A stretch of 64,000 nucleotides of DNA from Planktothrix paucivesiculata PCC 9631. GTDB lineage: Bacteria > Cyanobacteriota > Cyanobacteriia > Cyanobacteriales > Microcoleaceae. The notes below the pieces were generated by a model. That model was not told the origin of the DNA, did no database searches, and saw only the letters and a list, made by a program, of their open reading frames with translations. This document shows, piece after piece, positions 19,385 to 29,049 of the stretch. The first letter of the stretch is position 1; each line of letters opens with the position of its first letter. The DNA is taken from positions 594,798-658,797 of the forward strand of contig NZ_LR735018.1 in assembly GCF_900009265.2 (NCBI RefSeq), written 5' to 3'. The position numbers were made by a program, and so were the translations under genes.

Positions 19385-20054
19385 TATCTCCTTGATTTTT
19401 CAACAGATTTTGAGTCATAGTGGCTAATTTTTCCAAACTTTCTTCTAATTCGGTTGCTCGTTTTTTAGCATTAAGTTTTCGTTTTAGGGCTGCTCGGGCT
19501 AAATCTTCTCGATTTCGTTTTAAGGCTTCCATTGCTACTTGATGCCAAGAATTCATTTCATTCAGGGCTTGTTTATACTGAGGATGAATGTCATCCCAAG
19601 CGACCCGAATTTCCCCTAATGCTTGATTTAAAAGTCGGTTAGCATCTTGGGGTTGACTGCCCATAAACGCTTGTTTTAGAGGCTCAGATAAGGTATCAAT
19701 ATTAATATAACGAAGCAGGGGAATAAAATTCTCAATCTGTTGACTTTTACTCTCCCCAGTCATGCACCAAGTCGCAAAATGTTCACAATTATTAAACAAT
19801 AGATTATATTGATTTTCTCCTAAACGACTTTGGGCGCGGTTAATCACCGTATCCGCAATATAACGAATGGGATACTGTCGAACATAAATCTTTTGACCCC
19901 TGGAAAAAATATCCATGGAAGTCCGTTCAATAATTTCGCTGGGTTTGCGATAATGAATGGCTGTACCATCACCACAATCAATACCATGGTGTTCATATAA
20001 ACCCTCTAGGTTCCAAAATTCTCGAAAAATATAGATTTGGTCGCCTCTTGCCAT
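19374..20054 (-). CDS. LRAT/NlpC-P60-fold (NC-domain) protein
   Basis: A 226-residue protein with an N-terminal LRAT-like thiol-enzyme domain: MARGDQIYIFREFWNLEGLYEHHGIDCGDG gives the conserved GD start and the catalytic His (HHGI), and YNLLFNNCEHFATWC gives the NCEHF motif with the nucleophilic Cys (about residue 88). Family members are acyltransferases or phospholipases acting on lipids. Residues 120-226 are predicted helical and very Lys/Arg/Glu-rich (coiled-coil-like), with no membrane helix. Bacterial substrates are unknown. Start ATG 20054. Confidence 0.82.
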   Translation of the reverse strand: MARGDQIYIFREFWNLEGLYEHHGIDCGDGTAIHYRKPSEIIERTSMDIFSRGQKIYVRQYPIRYIADTVINRAQSRLGENQYNLLFNNCEHFATWCMTGESKSQQIENFIPLLRYINIDTLSEPLKQAFMGSQPQDANRLLNQALGEIRVAWDDIHPQYKQALNEMNSWHQVAMEALKRNREDLARAALKRKLNAKKRATELEESLEKLATMTQNLLKNQGDNRE

Positions 20055-20126
20055 AGGATGTTTAATGATTACTCCAATTTCTCTTTTATCTTAACTGTTT
20101 TGCCGGGAACATTTAGGGCTGTTATT

Positions 20127-22001
20127 TCAACGCTTTTGGTTGATAAAATTCATCACATCTGGGGGGTTTAGGGGAGGAGAAAATAAATATCCCTGTCCAA
20201 AGTCACAGCCCAGTTGCTGAAAAATTTCAACTTGTTGGGAGGTTTCAATGCCTTCAGCCACGACTGCTAAACCCAAACTATGAGCTAAATTAATAATGGT
20301 TTTAGCAATCTCAAAATCCTTATTTTCAACTTCGATATGCTGGACAAAAGAGCGATCTATTTTCAAGGTATCAACGGGCAGTTTTTGTAAATAACTTAAA
20401 GAAGAATATCCCGTACCAAAATCATCAATTAACAACCGAATTTTTAGAGCTTTTAACTGTTCTAATAATCCGGTTGCATGGTTTATATTCTCCATTAAAC
20501 TACTTTCTGTAATTTCTAATTTTAGACTAAAAGGAGGAAGTTCTAAAGAATCTAAAACCCGTTTCACTTCTTGAATTAAATTCGGATGTCGTAATTGAAT
20601 TTCTGAAAGATTAACACTCACATAGATCTCAGGAAATTCGGTTTGCCATTCTAATAAATGTTGACAGGCTTGGGATAAAACCCATTGTCCCATGGAGACA
20701 ATTAAGCCGGCTTTTTCGGCTAAATTAATTAACTGAACTGGAGACACAAAACCCCGGTCAGGATGATACCAACGCACTAAAGCTTCAAAACCCACCACTT
20801 TTTGAGTTTCTAAGGAAACAATGGGTTGATAATTTAAACTGAGTTGTTGACGTTCAATTGCCCGTTGTAAATCCGCTTCTAATTGCAGATGTTCAGCCAC
20901 AATTTTTGCCATACTGGGTTCATAAAATACCGTTGTTCCCCGTCCTTTTTGTTTGGCATAATACATGGCGGTATCAGCGGCTTGGAGATAATCTTCTGGA
21001 CGTTGACTCTGGAATTGATTTAAAACCACACCAATACTGGTCGCGGATGAAATAGTCACCGTATCTAAACGAAAGGGAAAATCTAAAGCCGCATGAATAC
21101 GTTCAATTTTTTCGGTTAAAATATTATAATTGCCAATATCACTAAATAAAATTGCAAATTCATTGGTTCCCACTCGAGCCACAATATCTTTGGGATTTAC
21201 AAAGGTTTTAAGGCGCTGGGCAATGGCAATTAATAGTTGTTCGGCTAAATCATGACCAAAGGCATATTTAAGGGGCTTAAATCGATCAATATCTAAGGAT
21301 AAAACCGCAAATTTTTTGGAGGAGTAATTAATCGCAATTTGTAAGCGTTCTAATAATAAACTCCGATTGGCTAATCCGGTGAGTAAATCACTAAAGGCAT
21401 AGTGTTCTAATTCGGCCTTAGTTTTGAGCCGTTCTGTAACATCTTGAGCGAGAATGACTTCAGCAAATTTACCTTTCCATTCTAAAGTATGACCGGTTAT
21501 TTCTACGGCGATTAATGTACCATCTTTCTTATAATGTCGCCATAGCCCAACTCGGTTAAATCCCATCTCAATTTTAGATAGACTTTCCATAAGTCGTGGA
21601 ATTTCTTCAGGAGGTCGAATTTCTGTAATTTTCATCGATAGAAATTCGGCTTCTGAATAGCCATAATGTTGAATTGCGGCTTGATTAACCGCTAGAAAGT
21701 TAAGGGTTTTGACATCATAAATCCACATCGGTTGAGGATGGGCACAAAACAAACTTCGATATCTCTGTTCGGACTTTTCTAAATGACGAGTTCCTAACCG
21801 GATGAGAAAGTAGAGCAGGGTGCTTGTGATTGCAACAAAAAGTCCTCCTTTTATACTATGAATCAGATTTAAAAATTGGGAATTAGGCACGAGGAAATAC
21901 AACAGTTGATCGGATGAAAACACCCAAATAATACTGAGAAAGGCGTAAATAGTAGCCAATTGCAGAGCTAGATTTTTGGATAAAATGCGATCGCGTGTCA
22001 C
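20127..22001 (-). CDS. Membrane PAS-GGDEF-EAL signalling protein, probable c-di-GMP phosphodiesterase
   Basis: A 624-residue inner-membrane regulator of cyclic di-GMP. Two N-terminal membrane helices (about 12-34 and 44-68), a PAS domain (about 78-200; MWIYDVKTLNFLAVNQAAIQHYGYS), GGDEF (205-365) and EAL (375-620). The GGDEF signature reads GTNEF, so cyclase activity is probably lost. The EAL domain keeps EALVRW, the NLS Asn, LEITESSLM, IDDFGTGYSSLSYL, LKIDRSFV and AEGIET, i.e. the metal ligands and catalytic Lys, so it should hydrolyse c-di-GMP with the degenerate GGDEF perhaps sensing GTP. Start GTG 22001. Likely affects motility or aggregation (inference). Confidence 0.92.
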   Translation of the reverse strand: MTRDRILSKNLALQLATIYAFLSIIWVFSSDQLLYFLVPNSQFLNLIHSIKGGLFVAITSTLLYFLIRLGTRHLEKSEQRYRSLFCAHPQPMWIYDVKTLNFLAVNQAAIQHYGYSEAEFLSMKITEIRPPEEIPRLMESLSKIEMGFNRVGLWRHYKKDGTLIAVEITGHTLEWKGKFAEVILAQDVTERLKTKAELEHYAFSDLLTGLANRSLLLERLQIAINYSSKKFAVLSLDIDRFKPLKYAFGHDLAEQLLIAIAQRLKTFVNPKDIVARVGTNEFAILFSDIGNYNILTEKIERIHAALDFPFRLDTVTISSATSIGVVLNQFQSQRPEDYLQAADTAMYYAKQKGRGTTVFYEPSMAKIVAEHLQLEADLQRAIERQQLSLNYQPIVSLETQKVVGFEALVRWYHPDRGFVSPVQLINLAEKAGLIVSMGQWVLSQACQHLLEWQTEFPEIYVSVNLSEIQLRHPNLIQEVKRVLDSLELPPFSLKLEITESSLMENINHATGLLEQLKALKIRLLIDDFGTGYSSLSYLQKLPVDTLKIDRSFVQHIEVENKDFEIAKTIINLAHSLGLAVVAEGIETSQQVEIFQQLGCDFGQGYLFSPPLNPPDVMNFINQKR

Positions 22002-22142
22002 TTTAAAAATACAGTCTGACGACTGTTGTGGACTAAGATTTGCATGAATTAAAGTTTAAACTAAAGTGCTACCTATTGGCAGAAAGCCACTAAACGCGCT
22101 AAAGTCTTAAGGGTTAGTCTTGGCTTGCATCTTCAAAAAACT

Positions 22143-24806
22143 ATGAGCGTTCCCCCCAGTGCGTCCTCTGCCCCTTCAGTTCCCGAAAATTCACTTCCGC
22201 CCAATGCAGACTATCGCCAGCTTGATCGGGAAAAGTTATCAGAAATGATGCACCGCTACATTGAAGTCAAAGAACAATATCCCCATGCCTTACTATTATT
22301 TCGGGTCGGAGATTTCTTTGAGTGTTTTTTTCAGGATGCTATTACAATAGCGCAAGAATTGGAATTAGTGCAAACGGCAAAACACGCCGGGAAAGAAATC
22401 GGGCGAGTTCCGATGACGGGTGTTCCCCATCATGCAGTAGAACGCTATGCTACCATGTTATTAGAAAAAGGCTATGCGGTGGCGATTTGTGATCAAGTTG
22501 AAGATGCGGAAATTGCGGCTAGAGAAAAACGCCAAGTTCGTCGAGAAATTACCCGAATTTTAACCCCCGGAACTCTGACGGATGACGGAATGCTTAAAGG
22601 GCGTAAAAATAATTATTTGGCGGCGGTTGTGATTGCTGGAGATCATTGGGGCTTGGCTTATTCTGATATTTCCACGGGGGAATTTTTAACCACCCAATCG
22701 CAAAATTTAGAACAACTGACCCAAGAGTTAATGCGTCTACAACCGTCGGAAGTGTTGTTTCCGATTAATGCCCCGGATTTAGGGAAAATGCTCCGTCCTG
22801 GGGAAAAATCGAGTCAGTTACCCGATTGTTTACCGAATTGTTTTTGTTATTCCTTGCGATCGCAATTTCCCTTTAGTTTAACTGAAGCCCGAAACCAAAT
22901 TTTAGAACAATTTCAACTGCGTTCTTTAGAAGGTTTAGGCTGTGATCATTTACCCCTCGGAGTGCGTGCCGCCGGAGGATTATTAGATTATTTAGAAGAT
23001 ACTCAACGGAACAATCAAGTTCCCCTACAACGACTGCGTACCTATACAATCACCGATTATTTAATCCTAGATTATCAAAGTCGCCGCAATTTAGAAATTA
23101 CCCAAACCGTTCGGGATGGAACTTTACATGGTTCTTTATTATGGGCTTTAGATAAAACTAGCACCGCCATGGGCGGTCGGGCGTTGCGTCGTTGGTTATT
23201 ACAACCTTTATTAGATCTGCGAGGAATTCGGGCGCGCCATGACACGATTCAAGAGTTAGTAGAAAATCATGAATTAAGGTTTCAATTGCAACAATTACTC
23301 CGACAAATTTATGATTTAGAACGGTTAACTGGACGGGCAGGAAATGGCACCGCAAATGCTAGGGATTTAGTGGCTTTAGCCGATTCCTTAGCCAAATTAC
23401 CGGAATTATCGGTTTTAGTCAGTCAAGGTCATTCTCCTTATTTAAAATCCCTACAAACCGTTCCGCCTATTTTAGAAGAATTAGCCCATAAAATTCAATC
23501 CTATTTAGTAGACTCTCCCCCCCAACACTTGAAAGAAGGAGGAATTATTCGGTCGGGAATGGATGAACAATTAGACTCGCTGCGGGTATTAGCAGAAGCC
23601 GATCAACAATGGTTGGCAAACTTAGAAGTACAAGAACGGGAACGCACCGGAATTTCTACTTTAAAAGTGGGTTTCAATAAGGCTTTTGGCTATTATATTA
23701 GTATAACACGATCTAAATTAGATCAAGCTCCAAATGATTATATTAGGAAACAAACCTTAACAAATGAAGAACGATTTATTACCCCGGAATTGAAGGAACG
23801 AGAAGCCAGAATATTAACCGCCAAAGACGATTTAAACCAATTGGAATATGAGATTTTTCTGCGATTAAGATTAGAAGTGGGAGAACACTCAGAATTAATT
23901 AGAGATGTATCGCGGGCGGTGGCTGCAATTGATGTTTTATCGGGGTTAGCAGATATAGCAGTCTATCAAGGTTATTGTCGTCCCGAAATGGTGAATAGTC
24001 GAGAAGTTAAAATTATTGAAGGTCGCCATCCCGTAGTCGAAAAATCCTTACCTCCTGGGTTTTTTGTTCCGAATACGGCTCAGTTAGGAAGTCAGGAGGA
24101 AGGGTCGGAAACCCCAGGAGTTAAACCCTATTCTCACCCAGATTTAATTATTTTAACCGGGCCAAATGCCAGTGGAAAAAGTTGTTATCTAAGACAAATT
24201 GGCTTAATTCAATTATTAGCTCAAGTGGGGAGTTTTGTTCCGGCTAAATCGGCTAAATTAGGAATTTGCGATCGCATTTTTACCCGAGTTGGGGCAGTGG
24301 ATGATTTAGCTACAGGTCAATCAACGTTTATGGTAGAAATGAATGAAACCGCTAATATTTTAAATCATGCCACACCTAAATCCTTAGTATTATTAGATGA
24401 AATTGGGAGGGGTACGGCTACCTTTGACGGGTTATCAATTGCTTGGTCGGTAGCGGAATATTTAGCCACAGAAATCCGGTCTCGGACGATCTTTGCTACC
24501 CATTACCATGAATTAAATGAACTGGCTTCAATTATTCCCAATGTGGCAAACTATCAAGTTACTGTTAAAGAATTACCCGATAAAATTATATTTTTGCATC
24601 AAGTTCAACCCGGAGGAGCCGATAAATCCTATGGAATTGAAGCCGGACGGTTAGCGGGTTTACCGGATGTGGTAATTCAACGGGCTAAACAAGTAATGCG
24701 TCAAATTGAAAAGCATAGTAAAATAGCCATGGGATTGAGAAAAGGAATTAAGAAACAGGATAAAAAAGATGATTCTGTAGAACAGTTAGATATTTTTGAG
24801 GATTAA
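22143..24806 (+). CDS. mutS: DNA mismatch repair protein MutS
   Basis: Recognises mismatches and small loops and starts methyl-independent mismatch repair with MutL. The 887 residues carry the mismatch-binding Phe-X-Glu (GDFFECF, about residue 62), the lever/clamp region, and the C-terminal ATPase: Walker [16 protein letters not shown], the Walker B region [16 protein letters not shown], and THYHELNEL. Length is normal for MutS1. Start ATG 22143 is chosen over the TTG at 22125. A Pro/Ser-rich N-terminal extension of about 30 residues precedes the conserved domain and is common in cyanobacteria. Divergent from the EAL gene. Confidence 0.96.
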   Translation: MSVPPSASSAPSVPENSLPPNADYRQLDREKLSEMMHRYIEVKEQYPHALLLFRVGDFFECFFQDAITIAQELELVQTAKHAGKEIGRVPMTGVPHHAVERYATMLLEKGYAVAICDQVEDAEIAAREKRQVRREITRILTPGTLTDDGMLKGRKNNYLAAVVIAGDHWGLAYSDISTGEFLTTQSQNLEQLTQELMRLQPSEVLFPINAPDLGKMLRPGEKSSQLPDCLPNCFCYSLRSQFPFSLTEARNQILEQFQLRSLEGLGCDHLPLGVRAAGGLLDYLEDTQRNNQVPLQRLRTYTITDYLILDYQSRRNLEITQTVRDGTLHGSLLWALDKTSTAMGGRALRRWLLQPLLDLRGIRARHDTIQELVENHELRFQLQQLLRQIYDLERLTGRAGNGTANARDLVALADSLAKLPELSVLVSQGHSPYLKSLQTVPPILEELAHKIQSYLVDSPPQHLKEGGIIRSGMDEQLDSLRVLAEADQQWLANLEVQERERTGISTLKVGFNKAFGYYISITRSKLDQAPNDYIRKQTLTNEERFITPELKEREARILTAKDDLNQLEYEIFLRLRLEVGEHSELIRDVSRAVAAIDVLSGLADIAVYQGYCRPEMVNSREVKIIEGRHPVVEKSLPPGFFVPNTAQLGSQEEGSETPGVKPYSHPDLIILTGPNASGKSCYLRQIGLIQLLAQVGSFVPAKSAKLGICDRIFTRVGAVDDLATGQSTFMVEMNETANILNHATPKSLVLLDEIGRGTATFDGLSIAWSVAEYLATEIRSRTIFATHYHELNELASIIPNVANYQVTVKELPDKIIFLHQVQPGGADKSYGIEAGRLAGLPDVVIQRAKQVMRQIEKHSKIAMGLRKGIKKQDKKDDSVEQLDIFED

Positions 24807-24955
24807 TTTCAAAAATAGTTTATAATAGGGTTAGGCTGTTAGGTGTTTGAATCTTATTACCCTAACGTTCTCAAGGGTTATCAGAGAAAAAACCGCAAAG
24901 CAACAGCCTAGGGGTGCAACTTTAATCATGAATTAAATTGAGGCATAGAAACCCC

Positions 24956-25315
24956 ATGAATACAATATCTGGAAATAGAATTTGTAAATTAGCTATTTTA
25001 GGATTAGTTCCCATCACCCTAAGTTTTACGACGCCTGCAAATACAGCAATTCAATCTTATCCTCCTCTTTCTGAAACTAATAATCAATTCCAATTAGCAC
25101 AGACTCTTATTGGTTATTGTATCGTAGCTGACCCCACAAAAACCCCCCTAAATGTTCGACAAAAACCCAATGGAAAAGTGATTGGAACTCTTAAAAATGG
25201 AACCATTGTCGCATTAGGAGAAACCGATGGCAGTGAGGGAGAAAAATGGACAAAAATCATCAAACCCTTACAAGGTTATGTTTGGTCAGATTACTTAAAA
25301 GATTGTAAATCTTAG
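24956..25315 (+). CDS. Secreted SH3b-domain protein
   Basis: A 119-residue exported protein. Signal peptide: basic start (MNTISGNRICK), hydrophobic LAILGLVPITLSF, and a cleavage region near TPANTA. The mature part is one bacterial SH3 domain (about 55-117): CIVADPTKTPLNVRQKPNGKVIGTL, NGTIVALGE and GYVWSDYLKDC, the usual LNVRxxPxG and WSDYL signatures. Such domains often bind cell-wall peptides. Two cysteines bracket the domain and may form a disulfide. ATG 24956 is chosen over TTG 24938. Function unknown beyond binding. Confidence 0.82.
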   Translation: MNTISGNRICKLAILGLVPITLSFTTPANTAIQSYPPLSETNNQFQLAQTLIGYCIVADPTKTPLNVRQKPNGKVIGTLKNGTIVALGETDGSEGEKWTKIIKPLQGYVWSDYLKDCKS

Positions 25316-25441
25316 TCAGAAATATAGCCGTATATCCTAGCGAGTGAGGACACTCCCACCACAAGGGTTACAATATTTTGGAATAGGAAATTTACCCATT
25401 CGTAATTCGTAATTCGTAGTTACCCATTCTTTAAAACAATC

Positions 25442-26143
25442 TTAATTTAATTTCCTGACCTCTTGATGCACGCTCATCCCAATTTCTAGGGCTTCATTTA
25501 ATAACCTTCCGTATTCAGTAGCTTGGTTGGTAACATCTAAAGCCATTAATGCGGAGAGGTTATTTTCTAAATTAACAAATAATTCATAACGACGACCCAT
25601 AAAATCTTGATGTTCTCTTAATATTCGTTCAGTTTTTAATCCATTAATTAAACTATCATGGGTAATTTGTAAGGCTTTCATCACATCTTTTCTATTAATA
25701 ATATCGGCTTGTAAGTTCCCCACCGCAACTAATTGATCTAAAATTTCAACCGCTTTCATCACATCATTATATTTATTAACTTCTTCTAGTAAACTGGCTA
25801 ACCGAGTTAAGGATTTTGCTTTTTTGATCATGTATCCATTCCAACTGATTATTGATATCAAAGAAATTGTTAAAGTAATTCCTAACACTTGAATAAATAA
25901 ATCAAAGTCTTGAGTAAAATAGGCGGTTTTGCGAGAAATGACTAAAGCCAAGGGCAGAGAAAAGACAAAAGTTAAACCTAAGATTAAAATTTGATTCAAA
26001 AATAGAGATAAAAATTTATTAGGATCTCGCCAATTTTTCAGCCGATATAAATTTCCGGTTAATACATCACCCGGCGAAATTCCCGATAATTCCTCTAATT
26101 CTGATTCCGTAATTTTAAAGGGTTCTAAATCCTGCTGACTCAT
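25442..26143 (-). CDS. Membrane protein with cytoplasmic helical tail, function unknown
   Basis: A 233-residue protein. The polar N-terminus (MSQQDLEPFKITESELEELSG) is followed by two strong membrane helices (about 52-78, LILGLTFVFSLPLALVIS, and 88-113, GITLTISLISIISW), then a 120-residue Leu/Lys/Glu-rich helical tail. ATG 26143 is the best start; a longer frame to TTG 26239 would overlap the upstream gene. It directly follows the multi-pass gene at 26214-26894 on the same strand, so the two are probably an operon and may form one complex. No family recognised. Confidence 0.7.
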   Translation of the reverse strand: MSQQDLEPFKITESELEELSGISPGDVLTGNLYRLKNWRDPNKFLSLFLNQILILGLTFVFSLPLALVISRKTAYFTQDFDLFIQVLGITLTISLISIISWNGYMIKKAKSLTRLASLLEEVNKYNDVMKAVEILDQLVAVGNLQADIINRKDVMKALQITHDSLINGLKTERILREHQDFMGRRYELFVNLENNLSALMALDVTNQATEYGRLLNEALEIGMSVHQEVRKLN

Positions 26144-26213
26144 GATTTTTGATATTATATAAAAACTTGATTTTTGATGTAGAGATATTGATGGAATATC
26201 CCTACATAATATC

Positions 26214-26894
26214 TTAATTGAATCCCAATAAAGAGCCAATGGAATTCAATAAACTAACATAAAAATTACTTTCGCGTTCTCTCAACAGTTGAAAGGGTAT
26301 TCCAGGGGAACCAAAAAAAGGTCGTAATGTCCAACCCAGTTGAGTTCCGACAAAGGCATAGAGGGCTAACCAAAATCGTAAAATATTCAGTCTCAGTTCT
26401 TTTCCTTCCGTATCTTCCAGGGAAAAATATTGCATTCCTTCATAGAAAAATTTGACCCCCAATCCTCCAGTAATTGCCATAATGATTACATTTAATAACA
26501 GAAAAAATTCATAATCATTGGTACTCAATAGAAAAAATAAAGCCACCGGAGCAAACCCGAACATCAACACACTAATCAATGCCATTGCCGTCATTAACAG
26601 CGTTAAATATTGCTGAAATGTTCGTTTTGACCCAAACATAACATTAAAAAAGTATAGGGTTGGGAAACAAATAATTAACGTCAATAAATATAATGCAGGT
26701 AACTTCACCGCCGAGACTAACGCCTGTAAAGGACTACTTGATGAGCCAATAATTGCCCCATAAATACCAAAAAATACCGTGCTTGAAACCAATAATCCGA
26801 TCAGTTTAGATTTAAGTTTGACTCCTTTTTTGATCTCTTCTAAAAATTGTTGTCTTTCTCGTAATAAATTCATGACAACATTAAAGTGATTCAT
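26214..26894 (-). CDS. Multi-pass membrane protein, function unknown
   Basis: A 226-residue protein with about six hydrophobic helices (e.g. GLLVSSTVFFGIYGAIIG, LPALYLLTLIICFPTLYF, MTAMALISVLMFGFAPVALF, FLLLNVIIMAITGGLG, LRFWLALYAFVGTQLGW). It ends with a conserved-looking polar motif, LRPFFGSPGIPFQLLRERESNFY. Start ATG 26894 has GGGAGG six bases upstream. Cyanobacterial relatives are sometimes labelled 'WH2-domain' proteins, which I would not trust from this sequence; a Yip1-like topology is another possibility. Gap of 70 bases to the partner gene. Confidence 0.7.
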   Translation of the reverse strand: MNHFNVVMNLLRERQQFLEEIKKGVKLKSKLIGLLVSSTVFFGIYGAIIGSSSSPLQALVSAVKLPALYLLTLIICFPTLYFFNVMFGSKRTFQQYLTLLMTAMALISVLMFGFAPVALFFLLSTNDYEFFLLLNVIIMAITGGLGVKFFYEGMQYFSLEDTEGKELRLNILRFWLALYAFVGTQLGWTLRPFFGSPGIPFQLLRERESNFYVSLLNSIGSLLGFN

Positions 26895-27240
26895 TCTGTC
26901 CTCCCTATTTAGACAATTAAAACAATGCCAGTTATTGATAAACTGACTTAGAAACGTTATTGTGAGCCTATTATATTCGGTCTAAAATTAAACTGCCAAG
27001 GGGAAAAATATATTTTTATTTTCAGAAATAAACAGATGATCCTGTGTAGTTCAATTGTTAATTTCAATCTCCTTAAAAATAAATTCATAAACAGATAATT
27101 TGTAGTTAAGATGAATGCTTAATACTAACAAAACAATATCAGCTTGATATTGAGTCAATTTTTATGATAATTAGTTGACATAATTAATGAGTAAGTTTAT
27201 AATGAATACATAAATGTCACAAAAAAATCAATAAAAGCAA
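26895..27240. other. AT-rich spacer with stem-loop and promoter
   Basis: No coding frame. It contains an 8-bp stem with a 3-base loop (CAATATCA-gct-TGATATTG, 27134-27152) and, closer to the tnpB remnant, a consensus promoter (27175-27203). The stem-loop may be the left-end structure of the insertion sequence. Confidence 0.5.
27175..27203 (+). promoter_or_regulatory. Perfect-consensus sigma-70 promoter before the tnpB remnant
   Basis: TTGACA (27175-27180), a 17-base spacer, and TATAAT (27198-27203), both hexamers exact. It points into the decayed tnpB at 27241 and toward exbB. Confidence 0.75.
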
Positions 27241-28064
27241 GTGATTAATCTTACTTATCAGTTCAGGTTAGATTTAAACAGACAGCAAGAGTTAGAGATA
27301 GAGCAGATCTTAGATGTCTGTCGGTCTGTTTACAACTATGCTTTGGCTGAACGTAAGCACTGGTTACGCAGTAGAAAATCACCTGTTAACAGTTGTTCAA
27401 TTGTGTCAGAATACATTGTCCCATCGGAGCAACCTTATCCCAATTATAATGTACAAGCCAAGAATTTAACTATAGCCAAACAAAAAAATCAGGATTTAAA
27501 GTCAGTTAATGCTCAAGTGTTACAACAAACGTTGAAAACATTAGACAAAGCCTTTACTGATATGAAATCTCAAGGTCGTGGTTTTCCACGATATAAAAAG
27601 AAAATGCGTAGTTTTGTTTTTCCAGCTATGTTAAAAAATTGTTTAGCAATAGGCAAGGTAAAACTACCCCAATTAGGCTGGTTAAAGATTGGAGTCGGGG
27701 GATTGTCAAGAAGCAATCTTTAGACTCAGGGATAGGTGGTTTTATGAATGAAGTATTACCTTATGTCTGCTGGAAAAGAGATAGATTTTATCTAAAAGTA
27801 GATAAAAATGGTACATCTCAAGAGTGTCCTAATTGTGGAAAACATACTGGCAAAAAGCTACTGAGTGAAAGAGTGCATAATTGTCAGTATTGTGGTCATA
27901 CAGAACCAAGAGACATAGCGAGTGCCAAAGTAATTAGAAATAGAGGCTTAGTTGCGGTAGGGCATACCGTAAGGGAAAATGCTTGTGAAGTACCCTTAAT
28001 CGGGTCAGACGTACTGGCGGGGTTTGAACAGTTAACACTGTTTGAGCTAGTTAAGTGTCATTAA
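27241..28064 (+). pseudogene. tnpB: Internally deleted and frameshifted TnpB
   Basis: The N-terminal part (GTG 27241 to stop 27723) has the TnpB start INLTYQFRLDLNRQQ, YNYALAERKHWL and GFPRYKKK...FVFPA. The C-terminal part (+3 frame, to 28064) has the zinc ribbon SQECPNCGKHTGK...CQYCGHTEPRD with the last RuvC Asp, then SAKVIRNRGLVAVG. Between them the sequence jumps from RIVKK-like (about 27705) straight into the LDSGIGGF segment, so roughly 130 residues with the RuvC-I Asp and RuvC-II Glu are missing, and the two halves are out of frame. TnpB is an RNA-guided DNA nuclease; this copy cannot be active. Confidence 0.88.
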
Positions 28065-28162
28065 GCAAGAATCTCCCGTTACAGCCGAAGGCTTAACGGT
28101 GAGAGTGTCAAACATCTAATACAGTTGTAGGGGTGAAGTTTTTAGGAGGTTGTGCGAGTTCG

Positions 28163-28981
28163 ATGAATATTCAAGAGATTTTTGCCAAGGGTGGGCCAGC
28201 AATGTGGCCGCTGCTGGCCTTGTCCATTTTATCGATGAGTGTGATTTTAGAACGGATTTGGTTTTGGACGACGACCCTAACCAAAGAAAAACAAATCGTG
28301 AACCGAGTCATTGACTCAGCCCGACGGGGACAATGGGGGAAAGCCCATCAAATTGCTAAACAATCTAGTAATCTCCCCATGGGACGGTTTCTCTATGCCC
28401 CCCTGCGGCTACAGTCTCCCGACCCCGAACTGTTTCGTTTGGCCCTAGAAGCGGCGGCGGATGAAGAATTGGCCTTGATGCGTCGGGGAGATAAAATTCT
28501 CGAGGCGGTGATTGCCATGGCTCCTCTGTTGGGACTCTTGGGAACGGTGTTAGGGTTAATTAACTCCCTGGGTTCTATTCGTTTGGGTGATATTGGAACT
28601 TCATCATCTGCGGATGTGACATTGGGGATTGCAGAAGCCTTAATTACAACCGCAACAGGACTGATTGTCGCGATTATTAGTTTAGCATTTTATCGTTTTT
28701 TTCAGGGTTTAATGTTTGGGCAGGTCAAAATATTTCGGAAAGCCGGAAACGAATTAGAATTGATGTATCGTCAGAATTGGCCCTATGCAAAATCTCAGTT
28801 ACAAATTCCCGAAACTGAGGAGGAAGAAACAGCAGAAGAACCCGAGGAAATCAATGAACCCCTGTTGAAATTTCCCCTAGTTGAAGAAGACAATAATCAT
28901 TCCAATCCTGAACCGGAAAAAAAGCCTAAACCCATCAAAAAATCCGAGTCTTTGGAGGAGGAAACCAAAGAGGAAAAATAA
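28163..28981 (+). CDS. MotA/TolQ/ExbB proton channel family protein
   Basis: A 272-residue inner-membrane protein of the ExbB/TolQ family, the stator that turns proton flow into force on TonB or TolA. Three membrane helices: about 14-34 ([21 protein letters not shown]), 120-145 ([17 protein letters not shown]) and 165-190 ([17 protein letters not shown]), with the typical GLLGTVxG motif. The C-terminus (about 225-272) is an acidic Glu/Lys-rich tail that is longer than in E. coli. ATG 28163 follows AGGAGG by 13 bases; GTG 28133 is less likely. The partner ExbD gene starts 68 bases later. Confidence 0.9.
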   Translation: MNIQEIFAKGGPAMWPLLALSILSMSVILERIWFWTTTLTKEKQIVNRVIDSARRGQWGKAHQIAKQSSNLPMGRFLYAPLRLQSPDPELFRLALEAAADEELALMRRGDKILEAVIAMAPLLGLLGTVLGLINSLGSIRLGDIGTSSSADVTLGIAEALITTATGLIVAIISLAFYRFFQGLMFGQVKIFRKAGNELELMYRQNWPYAKSQLQIPETEEEETAEEPEEINEPLLKFPLVEEDNNHSNPEPEKKPKPIKKSESLEEETKEEK

Positions 28982-29049
28982 AGGGTTTCAAAGACTAAGG
29001 TTACTATTTTCTTCTAAAAAACTGGCTTGACATTAATCCTCAAATTTTT

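Larger units (their letters stand above)
27134..28112 (+). mobile_element. Decayed IS200/IS605-type insertion sequence (tnpB only)
   Basis: Contains a tnpB pseudogene and, about 10 bases after its stop, the imperfect palindrome CCCGTTACAGCC...GGCTTAACGG (28075-28097), the usual right-end hairpin of this IS group. No tnpA is present. Ends are estimated from the two stem-loops and are not exact. Confidence 0.5.

Noticed and set aside
27241..28064. TnpB remnant as a nuclease-dead regulator (TldR-type)
   Set aside because: Such regulators keep a full-length fold with point changes; here about 130 residues are missing and the two halves are in different frames.
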